Origin: Alphaproteobacteria bacterium
GTDB lineage: Bacteria > Pseudomonadota > Alphaproteobacteria > CAAGCB01 > CAG-977
DNA length: 63,807 nucleotides
Direction: 5' to 3'
NCBI GenBank assembly: GCA_024413465.1
Contig: JAKSVU010000008.1
Coordinates: 1 to 63,807, forward strand
The stretch's first letter is position 1; every line of letters starts with the position of its first letter. The translations under genes were made by a program, and so were the position numbers. Shown here piece after piece: positions 35,041 to 42,922 of this stretch. The notes under the pieces are model-generated. The model was not told the origin of the DNA. It did not search any database and saw only the letters and a program-made list of their open reading frames with translations.

Positions 35041-36203
35041 TGAAATATGAATTAGCAAGTTCATCTTGGGACAATAAAGAAATAGAAGCAATTCAAGAAG
35101 TTATTAATCGTGATATGTATACGATGGGAAAATCTGTTCAACAATTTGAAATTGATTTTGCTAAATATACAAATCATAAATATTGTGTGATGGTTAATTC
35201 TGGATCAAGTGCAAATTTGTTAGCTATTGCAGCAATGTTTTATAAAAAAGAAAATCCATTAAAACGTGGAGATGAAGTAATTGTTCCTGCTGTATCTTGG
35301 GCAACAACTTATTATCCACTATATCAATATGGATTACATTTAAAATTTGTTGATGTTAATTTAGAAACGTTAAATATGGATACTGATGAATTAGCAAAAG
35401 CAATAACGGATAAAACCAGATTGATTTTTGCGGTTAATTTGTTAGGTAATCCAAATGAATTTAATAAAATTCAAGAATTAATAAAAAATAAAAATATTAC
35501 GCTTTTAGAAGATAATTGTGAATCTTTAGGCGGTGTTTATGAAAATAAACCGCTTGGTTCTATAGGGTTAATGGGAACTTATTCGACATTTTTTTCACAC
35601 CACATGGCAACGATGGAAGGTGGCTTAGTTGGAACAGATGATGAAGAATTGTATAATATTTTACTTTGTTTACGTTCTCATGGTTGGACACGTCATTTGC
35701 CAAAGGAAAATAAACTTTGTGTAAAGTCAGATAACAATTTTGAAGAAAGTTGGCGTTTTATTTTACCAGGTTACAATGTTCGTCCTGTTGAGATGATGGG
35801 TGCTATTGGTGTAGAACAATTGAAAAAGTTGCCTGATTTTATCAAACATCGTCGTGAAAATGCAGAGTATTTTAAAAAATTATTTGGAAATGATGAACGT
35901 TTTATTATTCAAAAAGAAATTGGCCAATCAAGTTGGTTTGGTTTTTCTTTCTTAATTAATAAAAGTTGTAAATTAGAGAGAAAAAAAGTCATTGAGATTT
36001 TAACAAAAGCAAATATTGAAAATAGACCTATTGTTGCAGGCAATTTTGCACGTAAGGAAGTTGTTCATTATTTTGACTATGAAATATATGGCGATTTGAA
36101 AAATGCTGATTATATAGATCAGTATGGATTTTTTGTTGGTAATCATCAATTTGATATAAAAGATAAAATAGATTATTTATTCAATATAATGAAGATGTTG
36201 TAG
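35040..36203 (+). CDS. colD: GDP-4-keto-6-deoxymannose 3-dehydratase-like (ColD-type DegT-fold enzyme)
   Basis: 387-residue PLP enzyme of the DegT/DnrJ/EryC1 fold. The PLP-binding parts are normal (MVNSGSSANLLA, PAVSWATTYYP, LLEDNCESLG), but the residue that should be the Schiff-base Lys is His: STFFSHHMATMEGG, His188. In this fold His instead of Lys marks a 3-dehydratase rather than an aminotransferase. In E. coli ColD the base is, to my recollection, also His188. Together with GMD and the fcl/ColC-type gene this predicts GDP-4-keto-3,6-dideoxymannose and then GDP-L-colitose. A perosamine-type aminotransferase is excluded by the missing Lys. Confidence 0.78.
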   Translation: MKYELASSSWDNKEIEAIQEVINRDMYTMGKSVQQFEIDFAKYTNHKYCVMVNSGSSANLLAIAAMFYKKENPLKRGDEVIVPAVSWATTYYPLYQYGLHLKFVDVNLETLNMDTDELAKAITDKTRLIFAVNLLGNPNEFNKIQELIKNKNITLLEDNCESLGGVYENKPLGSIGLMGTYSTFFSHHMATMEGGLVGTDDEELYNILLCLRSHGWTRHLPKENKLCVKSDNNFEESWRFILPGYNVRPVEMMGAIGVEQLKKLPDFIKHRRENAEYFKKLFGNDERFIIQKEIGQSSWFGFSFLINKSCKLERKKVIEILTKANIENRPIVAGNFARKEVVHYFDYEIYGDLKNADYIDQYGFFVGNHQFDIKDKIDYLFNIMKML

Positions 36204-36365
36204 TAATAAATATTAAATCGCTAATTATAGTGAATACGGATAATAAAGTTAATTTTTAATGAACAGAGAATAATTGACAAAAGTTGGATAAAAAATTCAA
36301 TTTTTGGATTTTATTTGAAAATGAATATGAATTTGGTTGTTGACATATTCAAAAGGGTACAATTT

Positions 36366-37433
36366 ATGAATAAATATATAAAAAATTTTTTTATTTCTTT
36401 GATTTCTATCAAGCGTTGGCGTAGATTATTGTGTGAAGAAAAAAAATCTGAACATAAGAATATAATCGTAGATGCTTATTATGGTAATATCTATACTCCT
36501 CCATATCCTGGTATAAAAATATCTAATTCATTTCCAGAAATTTATAATAAGAGTGGAGGAAAAATGGAATTTTTCTTCTTACGTGATAGAATTACATCAC
36601 ATCTTCCGTATGTTTGTGAATCAAAATATTTTATATGGGATAGATATAATGTTGGGCTTGACACACATTTTTATGGTCATAAATCTATTTTGGAAAAAAT
36701 GGGACAACCTGTTAAGGCTTATGGTTTGTTTACTGAGACAGAATCAATTATTCCTAATGAATATGCAATTTTTAAAACACATAAGGGTATTGAAAATGAT
36801 TTTACAGGTATTTTGACTTATTCAGAAGAATTACTTGATAACTTAAATAATGCCATTTTCTTTAATGGGTTAGCTCAAGTGTGGTATGGCCAAGAAATTT
36901 GTAATGGCAAAAAAGATCCTGTTAGTCTATCCAATAATAATTACAAAAATAAAACTAACAATATTTCTATGATTTGTTCTGATAAATTGATGACAAAAAT
37001 GCATTATATTCGTCATGCTATTGCACAAGAAGCTCTTATTTCAAATAAAGTGGATGTTTACGGAAAATTTAGTAACAAACCAATTGCTTTTAAATCAGAA
37101 GCATTAAAAAACTATCGTTTTCATATTGTTGTTGAAAATGATATTAAACCCTATAATTGGACAGAAAAAATTATGGATTGTTTTGCCTCAATGACAATAC
37201 CTATTTATGTTGGGGCTTCCAAAATTGGACAATTTTTTAATGAAGATGGCATTATCAATGCTTCCAATTTAGTTGAATGTCCAGAAAACTTATCAAAGAT
37301 AATTAAAAATTGCACTGTTGAAGAGTATGAAAGTAGATTAAATGCGGTTAAGGATAATTATCAGCGTTCTTTACAATATTTAAATCCTGATGACGCTTTA
37401 TATGAATTATTATTTAAAGGAAATAAAAAATGA
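36366..37433 (+). CDS. GT10-type (alpha-1,3/4-fucosyltransferase family) glycosyltransferase
   Basis: 355-residue transferase. The C-terminal catalytic half carries the GT10 signature: YRFHIVVENDIKPYNWTEKI then MDCFASMTIPIYVGASKIG, matching the FxxxxENxxxxxYxTEK...PVVxGxP pattern. The family moves L-fucose from GDP-fucose to GlcNAc or related acceptors. The N-terminal half, with no membrane helix, is divergent. The reading frame opens at 36315, but AAGGG lies 8 nt before the ATG at 36366, so that is preferred. The 3' end overlaps the acetyltransferase start as ATGA. Confidence 0.8.
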   Translation: MNKYIKNFFISLISIKRWRRLLCEEKKSEHKNIIVDAYYGNIYTPPYPGIKISNSFPEIYNKSGGKMEFFFLRDRITSHLPYVCESKYFIWDRYNVGLDTHFYGHKSILEKMGQPVKAYGLFTETESIIPNEYAIFKTHKGIENDFTGILTYSEELLDNLNNAIFFNGLAQVWYGQEICNGKKDPVSLSNNNYKNKTNNISMICSDKLMTKMHYIRHAIAQEALISNKVDVYGKFSNKPIAFKSEALKNYRFHIVVENDIKPYNWTEKIMDCFASMTIPIYVGASKIGQFFNEDGIINASNLVECPENLSKIIKNCTVEEYESRLNAVKDNYQRSLQYLNPDDALYELLFKGNKK

Positions 37434-37972
37434 AGATGTTCAAAAAATTAGTATTTACCCCCCCCCGTATGAATTCAGACCATCTTAAAAATTTAACAAA
37501 AGATATAGATCCAACAGCTTCTATTGATGAAAATTGTGAAATAGGTGAATATACTTTCATAGGAAAAGACGTGGATGTCACAAAAGCGCATATTGGTAGG
37601 TATTGTTCTATTGCTCCTCATGTTCGGATTGGTATGGGAGAACATGATATAAATTTGATATCTACGTCGGCATATTTGTATGATGGTAATTGGTATGATT
37701 TACTGACTCAAAAAGAAGTTGTTATAAAAAATGATGTGTGGATTGGAACAGAAACAATTATTCGCAGAGGATGTACTATTGGAAATTGTGCTGTAGTGGC
37801 TGCTAATTCATTTGTTAACAAGGATGTTCCAGATTTTGCTGTTGTTGCAGGAAGTCCAGCTCATATTATTAAATATCGTTTTACAGCGGATATTAGAGAT
37901 AAAATTTTAAAGAGTGAATATTGGAATTATAGACCCGAGGAAGCAAAAAAAATAATAGCTAATATCATTTAA
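37430..37972 (+). CDS. Hexapeptide-repeat sugar O-acetyltransferase with C9 tract
   Basis: 180-residue left-handed beta-helix acetyltransferase of the CatB/NodL type: ASIDENCEIGEYTFIGKDVD, GRYCSIAPHVRIGMGEHDIN (catalytic His in GEHDI), VWIGTETIIRRGCTIGNCAV, then VVAGSPAHIIKYRF. It should add an acetyl group to a glycan or nucleotide sugar. Codons 10-13 (ACC CCC CCC CGT) contain nine consecutive C, at 37458-37466, in a very AT-rich gene. A change of one C shifts the frame. The present length keeps it open. AAAGGA precedes the ATG; the start overlaps the GT10 stop codon. Confidence 0.85.
   Translation: MKMFKKLVFTPPRMNSDHLKNLTKDIDPTASIDENCEIGEYTFIGKDVDVTKAHIGRYCSIAPHVRIGMGEHDINLISTSAYLYDGNWYDLLTQKEVVIKNDVWIGTETIIRRGCTIGNCAVVAANSFVNKDVPDFAVVAGSPAHIIKYRFTADIRDKILKSEYWNYRPEEAKKIIANII
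37458..37466 (+). repeat. Poly-C tract (C9) inside the acetyltransferase gene
   Basis: Nine C in a row, 28 nt after the start codon. No other C or G run of this length was noticed in the window. It is placed as in known slipped-strand contingency loci. Confidence 0.85.
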
Positions 37973-37994
37973 TTAAAAAATAGGAAAATATATA

Positions 37995-38595
37995 ATGAAT
38001 ATTTTTTCACGTTTGTATCATCGGTATTTGAAATTTAGATTTAAAAGAGTAGCTATTATTTCAAATAATTGTTGTGGTGCTGATATTATTACATAATTTG
38101 GGGGTGAAATTTAATTCTCCAACAGTTTATTTGCAAGTTTTGTTAAGTGATTATGTTAAATTTTGTGAAAACTATGAGTATTATATGAAACAAAATTTAA
38201 TCGAAATAACCTCAGATTCAATGATAAGTGAAAAACAGAAGATTTCTATAGGGAAAAATTCTTGTGTGAAGCCATATTCCGTATTGTATGGTAGAGATGT
38301 TTTTATCGGTGATAATGTGATGATTGCTTCACATGTAGTAATAACTAATAAAAAGCATAATCATAAACAAGTTGAGAAACCAATGTGTTTTGCAGGGTGT
38401 ATAGATGAACAAGAGATTGTTGTTGAAGATGATGTTTTGATTGGTGCAAATTCAACACTTGTTCCGGGAGCTTACATTTCTAGAGGGGTTGTAATAGGTG
38501 CTAATTCTGTTGTAAATACGACTATTCCATCTTATGCTGTTGCAGTAGGATGTCCAACTAAAGTTATAAATATAGATATGATAAGGAAAAATTAA
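37995..38595 (+). pseudogene. Frameshifted DUF1919 / hexapeptide acetyltransferase chimera
   Basis: An ATG behind AGGA at 37995 opens a frame reading KRVAIISNNCCGADIIT and then a stop at 38094. In the +1 frame the text continues as HNLGVKFNSPTVYLQVLLSD, YVKFCENYEYYMKQNL. Together these match the beginning of DUF1919 proteins (polysaccharide-associated), so a frameshift occurred around 38088-38092. After about 65 residues the DUF1919 part gives way to the C-terminal half of a hexapeptide acetyltransferase (ISIGKNSCVKPYSVLYGRDV ... SYAVAVGCPTKVI). The joint looks like a deletion fusion. Translation of the acetyltransferase part alone would need a GTG at 38074. Confidence 0.65.
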
Positions 38596-38601
38596 ATTAT
38601 T

Positions 38602-38835
38602 AGGAAGATATTTTTTAAGAGAGATATTTATAAAAAATATAAGTTAGATGAAGAATGTAAGTACGCAATGGATTACGAATTATATTTAAGAGTTCTGTCT
38701 AATGAAAATATAAATTATGTACATATCCCTATATTTCTTACGATGAATATTCTTGATGGAAATATTTCATCAAAATTTTCAGGAAAAGGATTTGTTGAGA
38801 GCTGTTTAATTAAAGAAAAAGGGTGTGTAATCTGA
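38602..38835 (+). pseudogene. 3' fragment of a GT2 glycosyltransferase cut by the IS element
   Basis: A 77-codon open frame without a start reads IFFKRDIYKKYKLDEECKYA, MDYELYLRVLSNENINYVHI, PIFLTMNILDGNISSKFSGK. This is the C-terminal third of a GT2 domain (YAMDYxLxLR is the usual catalytic-base segment). Its TGA (38833-38835) is formed exactly where the IS-end sequence GAATTGTGGA begins, so the IS end supplies the stop codon. Confidence 0.7.
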
Positions 38836-38904
38836 ATTGTGGACTTTTTTTCATCCAACATAGTTTTTGTTAAAAATAAGATGACAGATTTGTCATCCAA
38901 TTAA

Positions 38905-38979
38905 AAACATAGCAGGAAGCTTAAACGAAGTCAGGGGGCGTTAGCCCTGCAGACGTAGTGAGGGCTTCCCGCTATGTTT
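38905..38979. repeat. Hairpin element near the IS left end
   Basis: AAACATAGCAGGAAGC (38905-38920) pairs with GCTTCCCGCTATGTTT (38964-38979) with one mismatch. The 43-nt interior holds a smaller AGGG/CCCT hairpin. A T7 run follows at about 38987. A second small hairpin, GATGACA/TGTCATC, precedes it. It could be the transposase terminator region or an independent palindromic repeat. Confidence 0.6.
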
Positions 38980-38991
38980 ATCGGCCTTTTT

Positions 38992-39955
38992 TTACAGGTA
39001 GTATTTACTTATCCTTTCCCCATAAAAAATATCCAATTGCATTATGATTTTATTCCAATCTGGGCGGATTCCCGTCCATTTCTTAGTTATATCTTTCGTG
39101 GCTAAATACAACAATTTTAATAAACTTTCATCTGTTGGGAAGACACTTCTTGTTTTGGATACTTTTCTCAATTGTCGATTAAAACCTTCTATTAAATTCG
39201 TTGTATATATTATTTTTCGTATATTCTCTGGATATTTAAAATAGGTTGATAATTCTGCCCAATTACTTCTCCAGGATTTGCCTATATATGAATATTCTTT
39301 GCCCCACTTTTCCTCAAATGCGTCCAATTCATTGATTGCTGTATTTTCATCAACTGCTCGATAGATTTTCTTTAGATCGCCTACCAATTCTTTCATATAT
39401 TTATATGATACATATTTCGTTGAATTATGTTGAACATCTGTTTCTTGATATATTGCATTTATTGCCTCTGTTATTATCTTGTCTGTGATATCGCTTAATA
39501 AACTTTCTGATATTGGTATACCGTATATATCTTCTATATGACTACTGATATCCCTTACTGTCATTCCTTTTGCATACATCGACAGTATTTTTGTTTCTAT
39601 TTCCGGTGTAATATAGGTTTGTCGTTTCCTCAATATTTGTGGTTCAAAATCACTTTTCCTATCTCTTGGTACTGATATTTCAAAACTTCCATCGTCTGTT
39701 TTTAAATGTTTTTTACTATGCCTATTTCGGCTATTTTCTCCACTTTTCCCTGAATGTTCATAGTTCTCATATCCTAAATGATCATCCATTTCTGATTCTA
39801 AGGCATTTTCAAAAAAGCTGCTAATAATTCCTTATTTAAGCTTCTTACTCCACTGTAATCTGATATGTTTAGTTCTTTTAATTATTTCTGCTAAATGTTT
39901 CCGTCTTGCTCGACGTTCTTTTGCGCTTTCTTCTTGGACCATTTTTTTTCTCCTT
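38992..39955 (-). pseudogene. Inactivated IS256-family transposase
   Basis: The longest surviving frame (38992-39789, 265 residues) matches the Mutator-type transposase in MYAKGMTVRDISSHIEDIYG, SKYVSYK-like STKYVSYKYMKELVGDLKKI, SWRSNWAELSTYFKYP, and IRKIIYTTNLIEGFNRQLRK. A full protein has about 400 residues. The stretch between AINAIYQ and NSTKYVS is missing, and with it the first two catalytic Asp. The true start appears to be an ATG near 39942-39944 behind GGAG, but that frame ends early at KKLK, and the next segment (NKELLAAFFENALESEMDDH) is in another frame. It cannot be functional. Confidence 0.8.
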
Positions 39956-40078
39956 TATTTATGGTCCTATGTTACATGATTTTATGAATCTCCACAATTC
40001 TATTCACAGTCTCAAGAAAAATACAGAAAATAGATATTTAGGTTAATAAATTGATATTACTGAAGATGAGTATCTCTT

Positions 40079-40960
40079 TTATTTTATTTTAATTTTTAAA
40101 ATAGGAATTAATTTGAACAAATATATTCTAACGGAGTTACTTTCTTTCCTAATTTTTAAGATAGGAATTTTGAAAATTGTAGATATTTTTAAAGTTATTT
40201 TTTTCTGTTTTTCTTCTTTTTGTGAAGGATATATTATTTTGTTTAATTTTTCTTGAATAATATCTGATTTTGTTAAAAAATCTAGCATGTTTTGTTTTAC
40301 TCTTTTTACAGATAATTCAAAAGATTCTGAAGGAGTGCTTAAATTTTTTCCATGCCATCTGTATCTTAATAAAACGTCCTGTAAATTTGCGAAATTTAAA
40401 TATCTTATAGCTCTAGACCATAGTTCATAGTCTTCACATTTAAATTCAGGATTATATTGAAGATTATATTTTTCTAAGTCATTTTTTCTAAACATTACAG
40501 AAGGGTGGGCGATAACACAGTTTTTTAAAAAATCGAAATATGTAGGAAAATTTGGATGTTGTATAATTTTTTTTTCTGGAAATATTTCAAAGCTAGAACC
40601 TAGAATAGAAATCTCTGGATGTTTATAAAAAAAATCTATTTGTTTTTCAAAACGGTCTGGTAGAGAAATATCATCATCATCCATTCTTGCTATAAATTCT
40701 CCTCGTGCTAGAGTTAATCCTTTGTTTAATGTTTTTGCTAAGCCTTGGTTTGCCTGTTTTTCATAGCGAATTCTTGGATCTGTATATGATTGAATAACAA
40801 TATCTTCATTTCCATTTGAGCCATCATTGATTATAATAAGTTCGAAATCTGAAAAAGTCTGATTTAAAATGCTTTCTATAGATTGCCGCAACCATTCTTC
40901 AGGGACATTATACACTGGAAGAACAACGGATATTTTAGGATTTTTTATAGGATTAATCAT
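40079..40960 (-). CDS. GT2-family glycosyltransferase
   Basis: 293-residue GT-A transferase. ISVVLPVYNVPEEWLRQSIE starts the nucleotide-binding fold. FELIIINDGSNGNEDI has the first Asp, FIARMDDDDISLPDRF the DxD metal site, and FKCEDYELWSRAI the catalytic-base segment. After the domain (about residue 240) a basic tail contains two copies of the island's short motif, FKIPILKIRK and FKLIPILKIKIK. This suggests membrane or partner attachment. It is on the minus strand, adjacent to the IS remnant, with its promoter presumably in the gene-free stretch to its right. Confidence 0.85.
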   Translation of the reverse strand: MINPIKNPKISVVLPVYNVPEEWLRQSIESILNQTFSDFELIIINDGSNGNEDIVIQSYTDPRIRYEKQANQGLAKTLNKGLTLARGEFIARMDDDDISLPDRFEKQIDFFYKHPEISILGSSFEIFPEKKIIQHPNFPTYFDFLKNCVIAHPSVMFRKNDLEKYNLQYNPEFKCEDYELWSRAIRYLNFANLQDVLLRYRWHGKNLSTPSESFELSVKRVKQNMLDFLTKSDIIQEKLNKIIYPSQKEEKQKKITLKISTIFKIPILKIRKESNSVRIYLFKLIPILKIKIK

Positions 40961-41584
40961 GATGAAACAACTCTTTCTTAATTTATAGTATATTTATTGA
41001 TTTTATTATGATATGTATTACTCTTAATATTAATAAGTTTATATATTGTTTTGTCAATATATTTAAGTAAGTAAATTAAGAGAAAAACTGAGTATCCTTG
41101 ATTCAATAATTTAATTTTGTACATTGTATCTTAATTAAATATTTTTGAAAATAAATATGACAGGCTTTGATGAAATTATAATGATAAAGATCATCAAAAC
41201 AACTTTATCAGATGCCGAAATTGTTAGAATAGATATTTCGCAAAATCATATTAAAATTATTTTCTGACACAAAGGTATAATATCTGTTGTTATATATTTC
41301 CATATAATCACCATATTTGAACGAGTTATAAAAACTTCTGTATTTTTTTTACAGTTTCTTAGTTTTAAAAATATAGGAGAAAGTTCATCATTTTTGAATC
41401 TTTCAAAGAGAATTTATTGTAAGATTTTGTATAAATAAGACTGTTATGGGGAAGACGGAAATGGATAGAGATTGTTCTCTTTTTTTCAAAACTGAGGAAT
41501 TGTCGTTGAGACTGAATTTTTCTATTGTTTAATTTTTTTTGTGTAATTATGATGAATAAGAATATTTTATAAGAGGATTTTTGT
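40961..41584. other. Gene-free AT-rich intergenic region
   Basis: 624 nt between the GT2 gene and galE. Only very short frames occur; the best, 41157-41267 (36 codons), has no ribosome site or recognisable product. The region should hold the divergent promoters of the two flanking genes, but no box is clear enough to call. AT content is very high, and it may be decayed coding sequence. Confidence 0.6.
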
Positions 41585-42598
41585 ATGAAAATTTTAGCAA
41601 CAGGTGGAGCAGGGTATATTGGATCACACACAGTTGTTGAATTGCAACAAGCTGGACATGATGTTGTGGTGATTGATAATTTATCAAATTCAAATGAAAA
41701 ATCTTTGAAACGTGTTGCTGAAATTACAGAAAAGGAAGTTCCTTTTTATAAAATTGATATTCGGGACAAAGATAAATTATTGCAATTATGTTCTGAACAT
41801 CATTTTGATTGCTGTATTCATTTCGCAGGGTTGAAAGCCGTTGGTGAATCTGTTGCTAAACCTGTTGAATATTATGAAAATAACATTTCTGGAACGTTGA
41901 TTTTAGTTGATGTTCTGCGTCAATGCGGATGCAAAAATATTATTTTTTCATCATCTGCAACTGTATATGGTGATCCTGTTGAAATTCCAATTACGGAAAA
42001 ATGTCCAAAAGGTCAATGTACCAATCCTTATGGTTGGACTAAATCAATGATTGAACAAATGTTGATAGATATGCAAAAAGCAGATCCTGAATGGAATGTT
42101 GTTTTGTTGCGTTATTTTAATCCAATCGGAGCTCATAAATCTGGAAAAATTGGGGAAAATCCAAACGGAATACCAAATAATTTAATGCCGTATATTACTC
42201 AAGTTGCCGTTGGTAAACGCCCAGAGTTAAACGTGTTTGGAAATGATTATGATACACCTGATGGAACGGGAGTTCGTGATTATATTCACGTTGTTGATTT
42301 GGCGCAGGGGCACGTAAAAGCTTTGAAGGCTGTTCAAAATAAATGTGGCGTTGCTATTTATAATTTAGCAACTGGGCATGGATATTCCGTATTAGACGTG
42401 GTTCAAGCTTTTGAAAAAGTAAACGGGGTGAAAATTCCTTATTCAATCAAGCCTCGTCGTGCCGGGGATATTGCCAAATGTTATGCTGATGCCACAAAAG
42501 CCAAAATGGAAATCGATTGGGAAGCTCAATACGATTTAGAAGATATGTGCCGAGATGCTTGGAATTGGCAAAAAAATAATCCAAATGGATATGAATAA
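41585..42598 (+). CDS. galE: UDP-glucose 4-epimerase
   Basis: Interconverts UDP-glucose and UDP-galactose (or the N-acetyl forms) with tightly bound NAD. The 337-residue extended SDR has GGAGYIGSHTVVELQQAG at the N-terminus, SSSATVYGDP with the catalytic Ser, NPYGWTKSMIEQML with YxxxK, LRYFNPIGAHKSG, and RDYIHVVDLAQGH. Length and order are standard. It is the last gene of the glycan island and is followed at once by the right-hand repeat region. It would supply galactose, the common acceptor of GT11 enzymes. Confidence 0.95.
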   Translation: MKILATGGAGYIGSHTVVELQQAGHDVVVIDNLSNSNEKSLKRVAEITEKEVPFYKIDIRDKDKLLQLCSEHHFDCCIHFAGLKAVGESVAKPVEYYENNISGTLILVDVLRQCGCKNIIFSSSATVYGDPVEIPITEKCPKGQCTNPYGWTKSMIEQMLIDMQKADPEWNVVLLRYFNPIGAHKSGKIGENPNGIPNNLMPYITQVAVGKRPELNVFGNDYDTPDGTGVRDYIHVVDLAQGHVKALKAVQNKCGVAIYNLATGHGYSVLDVVQAFEKVNGVKIPYSIKPRRAGDIAKCYADATKAKMEIDWEAQYDLEDMCRDAWNWQKNNPNGYE

Positions 42599-42922
42599 TA
42601 TTATTACTTGCAGCCCCCTCACCAATCTTTTGTAAAGTTCATTTTTAAGAAAAATTCACTAACAAAAAATGTCCTCTCCCTACAGGGCGAGGTAAAAATT
42701 ATTGCCACTTTGAAGGGGAAAACAGTTTTTAACAAGCAAACTTGTTTGCGACTATAAAAACTGCAAAAGGGATGATTGGGGTATAATGGATAGAAATTTG
42801 TTGCTCGCTTCGCTCGTCCCTTCGGGACCGCCTGTCGGCGTCATGAACTTCGTTCATCCCCCTAGCATGGGGCAATAAAAAACATGTATTCTCCCTGCAG
42901 GGCGAGGTAAAAAAAAGGCGTT
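42599..42922. repeat. Repeat region at the right edge of the glycan island (composite repeat, copy B)
   Basis: Two direct copies of the CTCCCTRCAGGGCGAGG core (42672-42693 and 42887-42908) bracket about 215 bp. Inside, 42747-42776 is identical to 23612-23641. The stretch 42797-42908 is the inverted counterpart of copy A at 23458-23566 (AGCGAAGCGAGC, CGGTCCCGAAGGGACG, AACGAAGTTCATGACGCC and GCCCCATG, read on the minus strand). A short frame across it is repeat-derived, not a gene. Confidence 0.85.

Larger units (their letters stand above)
38834..40000 (-). mobile_element. Degenerate IS256-family insertion sequence
   Basis: Bounded by GAATTGTGGA (38834-38843) and TCCACAATTC (39991-40000). A further AACATAG lies about 20-30 nt inside both ends, giving imperfect terminal inverted repeats. 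At about 1.17 kb it is shorter than a full IS256-type element. It contains the transposase relic and, near its left end, two hairpins. No clear target-site duplication is visible. The insertion disrupted a GT2 gene. Confidence 0.7.

Noticed and set aside
35040-36203. DegT-fold protein as a perosamine synthase (GDP-4-keto-6-deoxymannose aminotransferase)
   Set aside because: The Schiff-base Lys needed for transamination is replaced by His188.
38834-40000. Target-site duplication of the IS256-family element
   Set aside because: The flanks TGTAATCT-like on the left and TATTCACA-like on the right do not match, so either it was lost or the ends are rearranged.
41365-41631. 88-codon minus-strand frame overlapping the galE start
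   Set aside because: It runs through the galE ribosome site and first codons, has no start signal and shows no domain.
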